64,000 nt of DNA. Source: 2-02-FULL-66-22 sp964576535 (GTDB taxonomy: Bacteria; Methylomirabilota; Methylomirabilia; Methylomirabilales; 2-02-FULL-66-22). The notes below the pieces were generated by a model. The model did not search any database. It had not been told where the DNA came from and saw nothing but the letters and a program-made list of their open reading frames with translations. The stretch is taken from the NCBI GenBank assembly GCA_964576535.1, contig CAZNWB010000002.1, forward strand, positions 1 through 64,000, read 5' to 3'. Position numbers and translations under genes: made by a program. The first letter of the stretch is position 1, and the number at the start of each line of letters is the position of its first letter. This document shows, in pieces, positions 24,449 to 33,874 of this stretch.

Positions 24449-25495
24449 GTGAATGGCGTGGTATCGGTCACCGAAGTCACGACGGATGATGAAGGGAGAG
24501 CATGGGACCGATACGTCTTGGATCACCCCCTGGCCTCCGGCTATCACTTGATGGCCTGGCGACGGGTTGTGGAAAAGGCCTGCGGGCACCGGACCTACTA
24601 TCTGGTGGCGAAGGATACGCATGAGGAAGTCGGGGGGGTTCTGCCACTCGTCTTCCTATCCAGTCGTGTCTTTGGCCGTTTTCTCGTCTCCATGCCATTT
24701 TTCAATTACGGCGGTGTCTTGACAGATAGTTTGGAAAGCCAAGGGGCCCTGCTGGAGACGGCGAGGGATCTGGCAAAGGAACTCACAGCCACCTCTATTG
24801 AGCTCCGCCACCAGACACTGCTCGATCTGAACTGGCCATACAAGCAGCACAAGGTCTCCATGCGGTTGGATTTGCCCAGTGAGTTTGAAACCCTTTGGAA
24901 GGAATTTCCGTCTAAGCTCCGCAGTCACATCCGAAGAGCCCAGAAAGAACAAATGACTGTTCGCATAGACGCAAATGACACTCTGGCTGATTTTTATAAA
25001 ATATTCGTGAGAAACATGCGAGACCTGGGAACACCAGTATACGGACGATGCTTTTTCGAAGCGATCGTCCAAGCGTTCCCGAAGGAAACCCGCATTTGTG
25101 TCGTCTACCTGAAAGGGCAGCCCGTCGCGGCTGGATTTTTGTATGGGTTTCGAAATACGTTGGAGATTCCGTGGGCCTCTTCTGATCGGCGATTCAACCA
25201 CCTTGCGCCGAATATGCTGTTGTACAGTTCAGTCCTCGAATATGCCTGTCGCGAGGGATTCCAGGTATTTGATTTCGGGCGCTCAACCCCGGCTAGCGGA
25301 ACGCATCGATTTAAGGAGCAATGGGGGGCACGGCCCGTCCCCCTGTACTGGTACTACTGGTTAGGCGATGGTCGTCCGATGCCGGAACTCAGCCCGGAAA
25401 ACTCGAAATACAACCTCGCAATCAAGATCTGGAGCAGATTACCGGTTGCTCTCGCGAAAATCATCGGCCCGCCAATTGTCAGAAATATTCCATGA
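24449..25495 (+). CDS. FemAB-like protein of the XrtA/PEP-CTERM system
   Basis: 348 residues, GTG start at 24449. It resembles the FemAB-type proteins that regularly accompany exosortase A: an N-terminal half with SGYHLMAWRRVVEKACGHR and VGGVLPLVFLSSRVFGR, MPFFNYGG, and a C-terminal GNAT-like half with GQPVAAGFLYGFRNTLEIPW and FDFGRSTPASGTHRFKEQWG. FemAB proteins add amino acids from aminoacyl-tRNA to cell-wall precursors. For the XrtA version the substrate is unknown; aminoacylation of an EPS amino sugar is a guess. It follows the other GNAT-fold gene by eight bases. Confidence 0.87.
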   Translation: MNGVVSVTEVTTDDEGRAWDRYVLDHPLASGYHLMAWRRVVEKACGHRTYYLVAKDTHEEVGGVLPLVFLSSRVFGRFLVSMPFFNYGGVLTDSLESQGALLETARDLAKELTATSIELRHQTLLDLNWPYKQHKVSMRLDLPSEFETLWKEFPSKLRSHIRRAQKEQMTVRIDANDTLADFYKIFVRNMRDLGTPVYGRCFFEAIVQAFPKETRICVVYLKGQPVAAGFLYGFRNTLEIPWASSDRRFNHLAPNMLLYSSVLEYACREGFQVFDFGRSTPASGTHRFKEQWGARPVPLYWYYWLGDGRPMPELSPENSKYNLAIKIWSRLPVALAKIIGPPIVRNIP

Positions 25496-25550
25496 GGATT
25501 CACAGGATCAGAGAATATCTTGGCCCCCGATATCTTCGAGGACAAGACAC

Positions 25551-26507
25551 ATGAAGCTTATTATCTCAATCGACGTCGAGGAAGATAACTGGGGGACCCG
25601 CAGAACAAGACACTATACTTCTGAGAACACTGCCAGAATCCCAGCGCTCCAAGAGATGTTTGGGCAGTTCAATGTCAAACCAACGTATCTCATTACCTAT
25701 CCAGTCGCCACAGACGCCAAGGCCGTGTCCATACTAAAGGCAATATCTGACGCAGACCAATGTGAAATAGGGGCGCAGTGTCATCCCTGGAATACCCCCC
25801 CCTTAACGGAGAAGAATACTGGCGCCAACAGCATGCTATGTAACCTACCGGCCGAAGTGCAATATGCAAAGATCAAGTGTCTCGAAGAGACCATTCGAGC
25901 GTCGTTCGGAGTGGAGCCACTGTCCTTCAAGAGCGGTCGGTTCGGATATGACACCAATGTCGCCAGAAATCTCCATAGGGTGGGCTACAAAGTGGACTCC
26001 TCGGTAACTCCCTATACAAACTGGGCAAAGAACCATGGACCGGACTTCACAGACATATCACCGCGACCGTTCAGATTTAGAAGTGACAATGCCTTCGAAG
26101 AATGCGCCAGCGGGGACCTCATAGAGGTCCCTATCACCATTGGCTTTCTCCAGCGTGACTTTGTCCGGAGCAACTACATCCTCAAGGCCATCACGCGGAG
26201 ACACATCAGCAATCTGAGGCTTACCGGGGTTCTCCGCCGACTCCGCCTACTTAACAAAGCGTGGCTTTCCCCCGAACTGTCAAACAGCCGGACAATGATC
26301 AGGCTTGCGCAGAACATGATGCGAAACGGCTACAGCGTCCTGAACATGATGTTCCATTCGGGCTCTCTCAAAGCAGGTCTAACCCCTTTCACCAGGACAA
26401 AACCCGATGAAGAACGGCTCCTTCGACACTTACGGGAGTTTCTCATCTTTGCTAAGGATGCAGGTATTGAGTCCATACGGCTATCCGAGATCCAACACCT
26501 ACTATGA
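25551..26507 (+). CDS. NodB-fold polysaccharide deacetylase-like protein
   Basis: 318 residues from the ATG at 25551; the longer frame overlaps the FemAB gene. The start KLIISIDVEEDNWG carries the first acidic motif of a DVEE-type deacetylase, and QCHPWNTPPLTEKN provides the His of the second motif. FKSGRFGYDTNVARNLHRVG fits the barrel region and MMFHSGSLKAGLTPF the C-terminal His motif. It is a glycoside hydrolase/deacetylase-superfamily member of the kind found in LPS and EPS loci. No signal peptide. Codon use is richer in A and T than in the core genes. Confidence 0.78.
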   Translation: MKLIISIDVEEDNWGTRRTRHYTSENTARIPALQEMFGQFNVKPTYLITYPVATDAKAVSILKAISDADQCEIGAQCHPWNTPPLTEKNTGANSMLCNLPAEVQYAKIKCLEETIRASFGVEPLSFKSGRFGYDTNVARNLHRVGYKVDSSVTPYTNWAKNHGPDFTDISPRPFRFRSDNAFEECASGDLIEVPITIGFLQRDFVRSNYILKAITRRHISNLRLTGVLRRLRLLNKAWLSPELSNSRTMIRLAQNMMRNGYSVLNMMFHSGSLKAGLTPFTRTKPDEERLLRHLREFLIFAKDAGIESIRLSEIQHLL

Positions 26508-26574
26508 CAGCATCCGAGCCCTTCGCACCAATGGCGAGTGACTTCGGGGTGCTCGAGAACGCTCGAATCGCGAA

Positions 26575-27882
26575 TTGCGGAACATACTTATTGTAAGTTA
26601 TCACTTTCCGCCGGACGCAGCGGTAGGTGCGGTAAGATCTGCGAAGTTTGCAAAATACTTACCGCAGTTCGGCTGGAACCCAATCGTCTTAACCGTCAAG
26701 GAAAGATATTATGCCTCCGTCGATGAATCCAGGCTGAGAGATGTCGTCTCTGCGTCCCAAATATATCGCACGCGCATGCTTCCGCATGTCGGCCGCATCT
26801 ATGCAGATCTGAAGACTCGCTTCCAGAAGAGAGACCGCGGTAACACCTCTCAGTCCATATCACAAGGGGGGACCGTCCTCTCATTCCTAAGACGGCTGTT
26901 CCTTTCCCTCGAGGCCCTTCCCGACGATAAGCAAGTTTGGATCCCCTCCGCCACGTCGGCGGGTCTCAAGATTATCGTCAAAGAGCGGGTTGAAGCCATA
27001 TTCACCTCTGGTCCACCGATGTCGTGCCACGTGATTGGCCTTTTGCTCAAGGCAGTGACCGGGCGGAGATGGATTGCAGATTTCAGAGATCCGTGGCTAT
27101 CGCATCGCGAGAATCTGCTGGTGACGAGTACAGGCGTCTCAAAAGCGATTGAGGCGAAGCTCGAAAAGAAGACGATACGCAATGCCGATCAGGTCGTTCT
27201 TACCACCGATCGAATGCAAGCCGAGCTGCATCAGCGCTATCCCGACATCAGGAGCAAGACTACGGTCATTCCCAACGGTTATGATCCTTCGGATTTTCAT
27301 GGCCCGGCGCTCGCCGAATGCCGGTCTGTTCGCGAACGCTTCACGCTGACGCACGCCGGCACTCTTTATTACAGGCGCACCGCGGAGCCCTTTCTTGTCG
27401 CACTCTCGCAGTTGATCGAAAGCGGACAAATTCCCCGCTCGAAGGTGCGCGTAAATTTCATGGGCCTCTCGCCGGAGGTGCGGGAGCGCAGCCGACAGCT
27501 GGGGATCGACGATGTGATACGAGTTGTGGATGCTGTCAACTATAGCAACTGTATCGAACAGCTGTACTGTTCCGATGTCCTTTTGCTCTTTGCTCAAGGG
27601 CAACCGCTACAGATCCCGGCCAAGTTCTACGATTATATTGCCGTCCGTAAACCCATCTTGGTCTTTACGGAGGACGGAGCCACTGCGGATCTGGCACATA
27701 AATTAGCTGGACCGATTGTCGTTCGGCCAGACGATTGCGAGCGCCTACAGACACACTTAAGGGAGCTGTATCAGCAATTCGAGCGTAATACTCTCAGTGC
27801 CGTAGAATGGAACAACGAAGGGCTGCGGAGCGAGTTCACGAGGTTGGAGCTGACGGGGAAACTGGTCAACCTGATCGACTAG
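26575..27882 (+). CDS. Glycosyltransferase, family 4
   Basis: 435 residues with a probable TTG start at 26575 (RNILIVSYHFPPDAAVGAVR, the usual GT4 opening with the glycine-rich acceptor loop). Donor-site region: VIPNGYDPSDF, LTHAGTLYYRRTAEPFLVAL, and ALAR-type end PAKFYDYIAVRKPILVF in place of the classical EGxP-x6-E. Retaining GT-B enzymes of this type add one sugar of the repeat unit at the cytoplasmic face. The sugar specificity is not readable. There is no strong ribosome site before the TTG, so the exact start is less certain. It is in the lower-GC part of the window. Confidence 0.82.
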   Translation: MRNILIVSYHFPPDAAVGAVRSAKFAKYLPQFGWNPIVLTVKERYYASVDESRLRDVVSASQIYRTRMLPHVGRIYADLKTRFQKRDRGNTSQSISQGGTVLSFLRRLFLSLEALPDDKQVWIPSATSAGLKIIVKERVEAIFTSGPPMSCHVIGLLLKAVTGRRWIADFRDPWLSHRENLLVTSTGVSKAIEAKLEKKTIRNADQVVLTTDRMQAELHQRYPDIRSKTTVIPNGYDPSDFHGPALAECRSVRERFTLTHAGTLYYRRTAEPFLVALSQLIESGQIPRSKVRVNFMGLSPEVRERSRQLGIDDVIRVVDAVNYSNCIEQLYCSDVLLLFAQGQPLQIPAKFYDYIAVRKPILVFTEDGATADLAHKLAGPIVVRPDDCERLQTHLRELYQQFERNTLSAVEWNNEGLRSEFTRLELTGKLVNLID

Positions 27883-27933
27883 CTTCTAGATGAGCCTCGG
27901 TCTCGCACACCTCGTCCAGTCGCTAAGACAACG

Positions 27934-29154
27934 ATGGGCCTATCTCGTCTTGTACCACCGGCTGGCGCACCTTTGCCGCTGCGAACAGTCGTGCGGTCGA
28001 TTTTACAGAGTTCTGGCGATCATCGCGATCTAGAAGAGCTCTTGCGAGAGCGCCTGGGGATGCGGAATCTCTTTTCTGTTTCCTCGGGGCGCGCCGCCTT
28101 CACGCTCCTCCTCGAAGCGTTACAACAATGGTCAGAGCGGCGAGAGGTAGTAATCCCTGCTTATACGTGTTTTTCGGTTCCTTCTGCTGTGGCTCGGGCG
28201 GGGCTGGTGATCAGGCTGTGCGATGTGGAACCGAAGACACTCGATCTGGACCCGAATGCCCTCGTACGGCTCGACCTCGCTAAGGCGCTCTGCATCGTCC
28301 CCTCGGGTCTTTACGGGATGCCTGGAGATCTCGTCGGGCTGGAAGTGATCGCCCACAGCTTCGGGACGTTCCTGGTTGACGACGCAGCGCAGTGCCTCGG
28401 GGCGACAAGAGAGCAGCGGCCCTGTGGCACTTTCGGCGATGCGGGATTCTACAGTTTGGGGAGGGGCAAAGGGATCACGACGATGGGTGGGGGAATTCTC
28501 GTTACCCATAGGGACGATCTGGCTCGGAGCATCGAGCAGGAGGTACGCAAGCTGCGCCGTCCTTCAGCGCGGGAGGTCTGCACCGCCGTCGTCGGTTCCC
28601 TGGTCTATTCCGGCATGCTTCGGCCCTCGCGATACTGGATCGCCGATTGTCTTCCCTTCCTGGAGCTCGGCGCCTCTCGGTTCGAGCCGGGTTTCCCGAT
28701 AGTCAAACTGTCGGCATACCAGATGCGGCTCGCAACGCGGCTTCTTCCCCTCCTCGACTCGTACAACCGGATTCGACGAGACCACGCGGATCAGTTGCGG
28801 TCTGGAATCGAGGGAGTTGAGGGGATTGAGATTCCTCGACCTGTCGAAGGAGCGAATCCGGTCTATCTCCGCTTCCCTATCCTCACTCAGGATGAGGCTC
28901 ACCGTTCATATCTGCTGGGACGCCTCAGGGAGGCCGGGATCAGTGCAAGCCCTTCCTATCCCACTCCCATCGGAGATATCCCGGGGATCACACGGTATCT
29001 GGCGCCCAATCAGGAGCCCTGCCCGGGGGCCCAGTCGATCGCAACACGGATTCTCACGCTGCCCACCCACCCTTGGGTTACGTCTCGCGACATTGATCGG
29101 ATCGTGACGATTATCCGAAACAGTCATGGCAGCGCCGGCAAAGCGTTTCGTTAA
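27934..29154 (+). CDS. DegT/DnrJ/EryC1/StrS-family aminotransferase-like protein
   Basis: 406 residues. PLP-dependent fold type I: FSVSSGRAAFTLLLEAL, VVIPAYTCFSVPSAVARAG, LVDDAAQCLGA (cofactor Asp) and the probable Schiff-base Lys in YSLGRGKGITTMGGG. DegT enzymes aminate keto sugars of nucleotide-sugars. This subgroup is closer to those where a GKG loop replaces the usual SF-x-K-x-L motif, so its substrate may differ. It begins a tightly packed block (overlaps of 29, 4 and 4 bases with the next three genes), suggesting one functional unit with the deacetylase, ATP-grasp enzyme and glycosyltransferase. Confidence 0.8.
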   Translation: MGLSRLVPPAGAPLPLRTVVRSILQSSGDHRDLEELLRERLGMRNLFSVSSGRAAFTLLLEALQQWSERREVVIPAYTCFSVPSAVARAGLVIRLCDVEPKTLDLDPNALVRLDLAKALCIVPSGLYGMPGDLVGLEVIAHSFGTFLVDDAAQCLGATREQRPCGTFGDAGFYSLGRGKGITTMGGGILVTHRDDLARSIEQEVRKLRRPSAREVCTAVVGSLVYSGMLRPSRYWIADCLPFLELGASRFEPGFPIVKLSAYQMRLATRLLPLLDSYNRIRRDHADQLRSGIEGVEGIEIPRPVEGANPVYLRFPILTQDEAHRSYLLGRLREAGISASPSYPTPIGDIPGITRYLAPNQEPCPGAQSIATRILTLPTHPWVTSRDIDRIVTIIRNSHGSAGKAFR

Positions 29155-30211
29155 GGTCCTTCTAGGACAAGCCCTGGTTCAAACGGGGCTCTGGGAGCGG
29201 ATTCTGCGGATGTGGGCCCAACGCCCCACCACGATTATCCTCGCCTATCACCGTGTGATTGAAAAGTGGGACGAGACGCTGGACTACTCGCAGCCGGGCA
29301 TGGTAGTGACGCGCCCGACCTTCGACCGTCAGCTCGCTTTTTTGAAGGAGCAGTTCGATATCGTCCCCCTTGCCAGCCTGCTCGCGGACGAAAACACCGA
29401 CTGGCCGGTTGATCGGCCCCGCTGCGTCATCACCTTTGACGATGGTTGGCGCGACAATTACGACTTGGCCTTTCCGATCCTTCGCAAACACGACATTCCC
29501 GCAACTGTCTTCCTGACGACAGATTTCATCGGAACCGACCGTGCGTTCTGGCACACCGAGCTCATCCATTTGCTCATCCATGCGGAATTGTCACGGTTAC
29601 TTGGACACGAAACCGAGTTGAGAGCTTACCCAGGTCCTGTGCGTCACCATCTCAAGCGGCTCGCGAGACTTGAACGAGTTTCAGCTGAGCGTGACGTTGA
29701 TCCTATCATAGAGACAGTCAAAGCGATGTGTGACGAAGGTGCCGTCGAGGAACTGATCCACACGCTCATCCAGGCAGTGGGCCTTTCCAGGCCCCTCTTC
29801 CCGGAACGAAAGTTCTTTCTGGATTGGCATCAGGTTCGCGAGATGGCCGCCGCCGGGATCGAGATCGGATCTCATGGCTGCTCGCACCGCATATTTACCC
29901 GGCTGCCCCCAGAGGAAGTGAAACAGGAATTGGTTCGGTCCAAGGCCGAAATCGAACACCGCGTCGGTCGCATCGTTGAGCACTTCGCGTTTCCGAACGA
30001 GGCTGCCAATGGAACCCTCCTGACGGCGGCGGCGGCTGCGGGATATCGAACCGCGTCTCTCGGCGGACCCGGAGCCATAGAAGGCGAGTTCGGGATCCGC
30101 GTGCTGCGACGATTCGGCATGCACGAGGGAGTCTCCGGTGGCTGGCCATCGTTTGACGAAGCGTTGCTCCATTTTGCGCTGTTCCGTGCACCGAAAGGCA
30201 GGCCAGCGTGA
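29126..30211 (+). CDS. Polysaccharide deacetylase (NodB/CE4)
   Basis: 361 residues, starting 29 bases inside the aminotransferase gene. Canonical motifs: IILAYHRVIE, VITFDDGWRDNYDLAFP (first Asp pair), IEIGSHGCSHRIFTRL (metal His pair) and FAFPNEAANGTLL. An insertion of about 80 residues (WHTELIHLLIHAELSRLLG onward) lies between motifs 1 and 2, as in other EPS-locus deacetylases. No signal peptide. It should N-deacetylate a lipid-linked or nucleotide-linked HexNAc, preparing an amine that the neighbouring ligase-type enzymes could acylate (inference). Confidence 0.88.
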   Translation: MAAPAKRFVKVLLGQALVQTGLWERILRMWAQRPTTIILAYHRVIEKWDETLDYSQPGMVVTRPTFDRQLAFLKEQFDIVPLASLLADENTDWPVDRPRCVITFDDGWRDNYDLAFPILRKHDIPATVFLTTDFIGTDRAFWHTELIHLLIHAELSRLLGHETELRAYPGPVRHHLKRLARLERVSAERDVDPIIETVKAMCDEGAVEELIHTLIQAVGLSRPLFPERKFFLDWHQVREMAAAGIEIGSHGCSHRIFTRLPPEEVKQELVRSKAEIEHRVGRIVEHFAFPNEAANGTLLTAAAAAGYRTASLGGPGAIEGEFGIRVLRRFGMHEGVSGGWPSFDEALLHFALFRAPKGRPA

Positions 30212-31419
30212 GTGCCCTCGTGACCCCCGGGAATCTGCGGAGTGCCCTGGCGGTGACGCGAAGTCTGGGTCGGCGAGGTATCACCGTTGCGGTTGCCGAT
30301 GAGGGTCTCCGGAGTATGGCGGCGGCCTCGCGATATTGCCACGCTTCGATTCGCGTTCCGTCACCCGCGCGATCCGGAGAAGCCTTCGTACGCGCCATTC
30401 GCCAGGAGATCGGCCGAGGCGGACACCGTGTTCTCATTCCGACTGACGATGTCACCCTCTCGCTCATCTCGCAGGCCCGGTCGCACTTTGAAGGACTCGC
30501 AGTGCTTCCCTTTCCGGAGTTTGAGACTGTTCAGATCGCCCATGACAAAGGCGCCTTGGTGTCGCTGGCAGAGGAAAAGGGGATCCCCATTCCGAAGACG
30601 GTCGTTGTCCGCGAGCCAGACGACCTCAGGAGCGCGATCCGGCACGTCGGCCTTCCTGCCGTGGTCAAGGCACGCTTCTCAAGGTTTCCCCTTGGGGGTC
30701 AATGGAGGAACGGCGGCGGCGTCCATTATGTTCACACCGCGGCAGAGCTTGACAAAGCGTATCGGGCAGTCCGGGAGTTAGTTCCCCTTCCCCTGGTCCA
30801 AGAATACATTCCGGGTGATGGCCGCGGCGTCTTTGTCCTTATGAACCGGGGGCAACTCCGTGCGGCCTTCGCTCATCGGCGAATTCGCGAGAAGCCCCCT
30901 GGTGGCGGAGTCTCCGTTCTTTCCGAAAGCGTCGTCTTGGACTCACAGTTGCTGGAGCACTCTGAACGAATCCTCGAATTCCTGAAGTGGCACGGTGTCG
31001 CGATGGTGGAATTCAGGCGAGACGCACGGGATGGGGTCTCCAAACTGCTCGAGATCAATGGGCGCTTTTGGGGCTCCCTGCAACTTGCCGTGGATGCAGG
31101 AGTCGATTTCCCTTACTTGCTCTACCGGTTGGCTGTAGACGGCGATGTTGAGCCAGTGTTCACGTACGAAGTGGGGATGCGCCTCCGCTGGTGGCTTGGC
31201 GACCTGGACTGGCTCTTTTTACGGCTCCGGGAGCGAGGCGGCGTCGCGGCGCAGCTTGGAGCAATCCTGGAGTTTCTGAAACCAACGGGCAAGATGACGA
31301 AGGCTGAAGTCTTTCGCCGTGACGACCCGGCACCGGCCCTCGTGGAACTTTCGCAGTATCTGCGACAGGCGCTCCGCGGCTTGGTCAGACGACTCGATCG
31401 CAGCGGTCGCCAGGAATGA
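30208..31419 (+). CDS. ATP-grasp ligase
   Basis: 403 residues, GTG start in the ATGA-like overlap with the deacetylase. N-terminal pre-ATP-grasp fold (VTPGNLRSALAVTRSLGRRG) and ATP-grasp domain: Lys in GLPAVVKARFSRFPLGG, LVQEYIPGDGRGVFVLM, and the Mg-binding segment KLLEINGRFWGSLQLAVDAG. Enzymes of this carbamoyl-phosphate-synthase-like/D-aspartate-ligase-like group activate a carboxylate as acylphosphate and join it to an amine. Placed between a deacetylase (which exposes amines) and glycosyltransferases, it may attach an amino acid or other acid to a sugar amine. That is inference. Confidence 0.85.
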   Translation: MSALVTPGNLRSALAVTRSLGRRGITVAVADEGLRSMAAASRYCHASIRVPSPARSGEAFVRAIRQEIGRGGHRVLIPTDDVTLSLISQARSHFEGLAVLPFPEFETVQIAHDKGALVSLAEEKGIPIPKTVVVREPDDLRSAIRHVGLPAVVKARFSRFPLGGQWRNGGGVHYVHTAAELDKAYRAVRELVPLPLVQEYIPGDGRGVFVLMNRGQLRAAFAHRRIREKPPGGGVSVLSESVVLDSQLLEHSERILEFLKWHGVAMVEFRRDARDGVSKLLEINGRFWGSLQLAVDAGVDFPYLLYRLAVDGDVEPVFTYEVGMRLRWWLGDLDWLFLRLRERGGVAAQLGAILEFLKPTGKMTKAEVFRRDDPAPALVELSQYLRQALRGLVRRLDRSGRQE

Positions 31420-32513
31420 AAACCATACTCCATGTCATTGAAACGGGTGGGCCGGGAGGAGCGGAGCGAATGCTGGTGCACTTAGCGTCTGGGCTTGGTC
31501 CGGAGTACCGCTCCGAGGCAGCGTTGATCCGGGATAGCTGGCTTGGCAAGACCCTGCGAGGGCGAGGAGTTCCAGTCACCATGCTCCAACGCGGCGCTCG
31601 CGGCTTTGCCGCCACGCTCTGGGATCTAGTAAGGCTCATTCGGCTTCGGGGAGTGGCAATCCTTCACGCCCACGAATTCTTCATGAACACCCTGGGGCTT
31701 ATGGCGTCGCGGCTGACGGGAGTTCCACTCGTAGCAACGGTCCACGGGAAGAATTACTACGCCGATCGACTCAGACGACGCATTGCATACCGGCTGGTTG
31801 GAAGATTTGCCGGGCGGATGGTTACCGTCTCGGAAGATAACAAGCGCTTCTTGGCGGAGCGGATCGGGATTCCTCGCAGTCGCGTGCAAGTGATTCCCAA
31901 TGGGGTGCCCCTCGATCAGAACGCGTCGGAAGCAGGAATTTCCGCACTTCGAAAGGCTCTGGGGCTCAATCACCACAACGAGATTGTTGGCACAGTAGGC
32001 AGTCTCTATCCCGTAAAAGGACATAAATATTTGATCGATGCGGCACGTGCGGTCCTCCGTCGATTCCAGGAAGCGGTCTTCCTGATTGTAGGGCGGGGGG
32101 GACTCCTTGAGGAACTAGAAGCCCAAGCCGACCAACTAGGGATTGCTTCCCATCTGCGCTTCCTGGGTCACCGTGAGGATGTGCGGGACCTCCTGTCGGT
32201 CTGTGACGTTTTCGTCCTTCCGTCTCTGTCTGAAGGTCTGCCCCTCGCGTTACTCGAGGCGATGGCGGCCGGTGTGCCCGCCGTTGCCACGCGGGTCGGC
32301 GGTGTAGGCGAGGTCCTCGAAGACAGGAAGACCGGGCTGCTCGTTCCGCCGGGCGATAGCCGTGCCCTGGCCCAGGGCATCATGACCCTTTTGGAAGACC
32401 GGTCTCTTGCCAGGGAGCTCGCAGACGCCGCCCGAGGAATGGTGGCGAGCCGGTTCTCGTTGACTGGAATGGTGCACGCCTACCAAGACCTTTACTCGGA
32501 GTTAATCCGGTAA
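31416..32513 (+). CDS. Glycosyltransferase, family 4
   Basis: 365 residues, ATG overlapping the ATP-grasp stop. Standard GT4: HVIETGGPGGAERMLVHLA at the start, VIPNGVPLDQN, VGSLYPVKGHKYLIDAAR, LRFLGHREDVRDLL and the donor-binding EGLPLALLEAMAAGVPAVA (E-x7-E). It adds one sugar during repeat-unit assembly. Intact, no anomalies. Confidence 0.93.
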   Translation: MKTILHVIETGGPGGAERMLVHLASGLGPEYRSEAALIRDSWLGKTLRGRGVPVTMLQRGARGFAATLWDLVRLIRLRGVAILHAHEFFMNTLGLMASRLTGVPLVATVHGKNYYADRLRRRIAYRLVGRFAGRMVTVSEDNKRFLAERIGIPRSRVQVIPNGVPLDQNASEAGISALRKALGLNHHNEIVGTVGSLYPVKGHKYLIDAARAVLRRFQEAVFLIVGRGGLLEELEAQADQLGIASHLRFLGHREDVRDLLSVCDVFVLPSLSEGLPLALLEAMAAGVPAVATRVGGVGEVLEDRKTGLLVPPGDSRALAQGIMTLLEDRSLARELADAARGMVASRFSLTGMVHAYQDLYSELIR

Positions 32514-32520
32514 GCCACGC

Positions 32521-33690
32521 GTGAAGATCCTCTTCTTTGTCTCGATGTTCCTGGTTGTTTATACCTATCTCGGCTATCCGCTCGTCCTCTGGGCCCTCAC
32601 GAGACTCCGGCCGCGGGCCGTACTAAGGAAAAGGATTTCCCCTAACGTCTCGATCATCATCACGGCCAGGAACGAGGCAGACAAGATCCGGCAAAAGATC
32701 GAAAACACCCTCGCCCTGACTTATCCCAAAGAGCGACTCGAAGTCCTCGTGGCCTCCGATGCCTCAGACGATGGCACTGACGAGATCGTGGAGGAATACG
32801 CTATACGCGGGGTCCGACTCGTGAGGGCGCCTCAGCGCAGGGGGAAGGAGTACGTACAGGAGCTTGCTGTGGCCGTGGCAACGGGGGATGTCCTCGTCTT
32901 TACGGATGCCGCGACAATCCTAGAGCCCGATGCCCTGGGGAGACTGATGCAGAATTTCTCCGATCCAACCATCGGGGCGGTCAGCACCGAAGATGTCCTC
33001 GTGGATGCAACGGGGAACCCGACGGCCGAGGGACTCTACGTGAAGTACGAGATGTGGGTGCGCCGCCTTGAAAGCTATTTCCACTCTCTCGTCGGGTTGA
33101 GTGGATCCTGTTTTGCGATTCGCAAGGAGCTTTGCGCGGATTGGTCATCCACTCTCGCAAGCGATTTCATGGGAGCCCTCCGCGCGGCTCGCAGAGGCTA
33201 CCGGGCCATCGCGGACCCGTCGGCGCGAGGCAGGTTTGTCGCCGTCATGTCGGCTCAGGCTGAAATGCACAGGAAGATCCGGACTTTTCTCCGAGGGATC
33301 ACTGTCCTCGTGGCCAATCTGGATCTATTGAATCCCTTCCGCTACGGCCGATTTGCCTTCCAACTGGCGAGCCATAAACTCTTGAGGTTTGTTGCCCCAT
33401 TCCTGTTACTGACAGCCTTGACGACTAGCGGTCTTCGTAGAAGCGATCCCATGTTCTACCTTCTCTTTTGGATGCAGGCCGGCTTCTATCTCCTGGGGTG
33501 CGCAGGCGGAGTCCTCCATCCCCTCCAGCGATACCGGTTTGTCCGGGTGGTCTACTATTTCACGATGGTTCAGTGGGCCATGTTGATGGGATGGGGGAAA
33601 TACGCGTTGGGCCAGCAACAAGTCACTTGGGAGCCGTCGAAACGGCAGGGAATCACAGCAAGCGATTATGCGTCAACCCAGCAACACTGA
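32521..33690 (+). CDS. Membrane glycosyltransferase, family 2
   Basis: 389 residues, GTG start at 32521. One N-terminal membrane helix (KILFFVSMFLVVYTYLGYPL), a GT-A domain with VSIIITARNEADKIRQKIE, ASDASDDGTDEIV (nucleotide-binding), VFTDAATILEPDAL (D-x-D equivalent) and two to three C-terminal helices. The architecture is that of EpsE/ExoU-like or cellulose-synthase-like GT2 enzymes, but the QxxRW motif is absent; EMHRKIRTFLRG occupies that place, so it is probably a non-processive transferase. Last gene of the overlapping block begun at 27934. Confidence 0.88.
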   Translation: MKILFFVSMFLVVYTYLGYPLVLWALTRLRPRAVLRKRISPNVSIIITARNEADKIRQKIENTLALTYPKERLEVLVASDASDDGTDEIVEEYAIRGVRLVRAPQRRGKEYVQELAVAVATGDVLVFTDAATILEPDALGRLMQNFSDPTIGAVSTEDVLVDATGNPTAEGLYVKYEMWVRRLESYFHSLVGLSGSCFAIRKELCADWSSTLASDFMGALRAARRGYRAIADPSARGRFVAVMSAQAEMHRKIRTFLRGITVLVANLDLLNPFRYGRFAFQLASHKLLRFVAPFLLLTALTTSGLRRSDPMFYLLFWMQAGFYLLGCAGGVLHPLQRYRFVRVVYYFTMVQWAMLMGWGKYALGQQQVTWEPSKRQGITASDYASTQQH

Positions 33691-33874
33691 TAATGTCATC
33701 TTCGCTGAATCCTCGCATAAGTCGACAATCCTTTCATGGCCTTTTCGAGAAAAGTGCCTGAATTCCTCTTGATCCAGCCACCGCACTAATGCCAGATCGG
33801 ATGCAAATGGTCGCTGCTCATGGTGGGACAGAGGCGCGTCGCCCTATGCTGGACTTCCGTGAGGTTGTCGTCGC
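33691..33874 (+). other. Spacer with a hairpin after the GT2 gene
   Basis: 184 bases without a gene. Positions 33738-33758 (GGCCTTTTCGAGAAAAGTGCC) can form an eight-pair stem with one bulged base. It is not followed by a T run, so it is only a possible transcription end or pause site. The gap marks the end of the packed block of genes from 27934. Confidence 0.35.

Noticed and set aside
33738..33758. Intrinsic terminator after the GT2 gene
   Set aside because: The hairpin is good but lacks a following T run, so it is recorded only as a possible pause or end site within the spacer.
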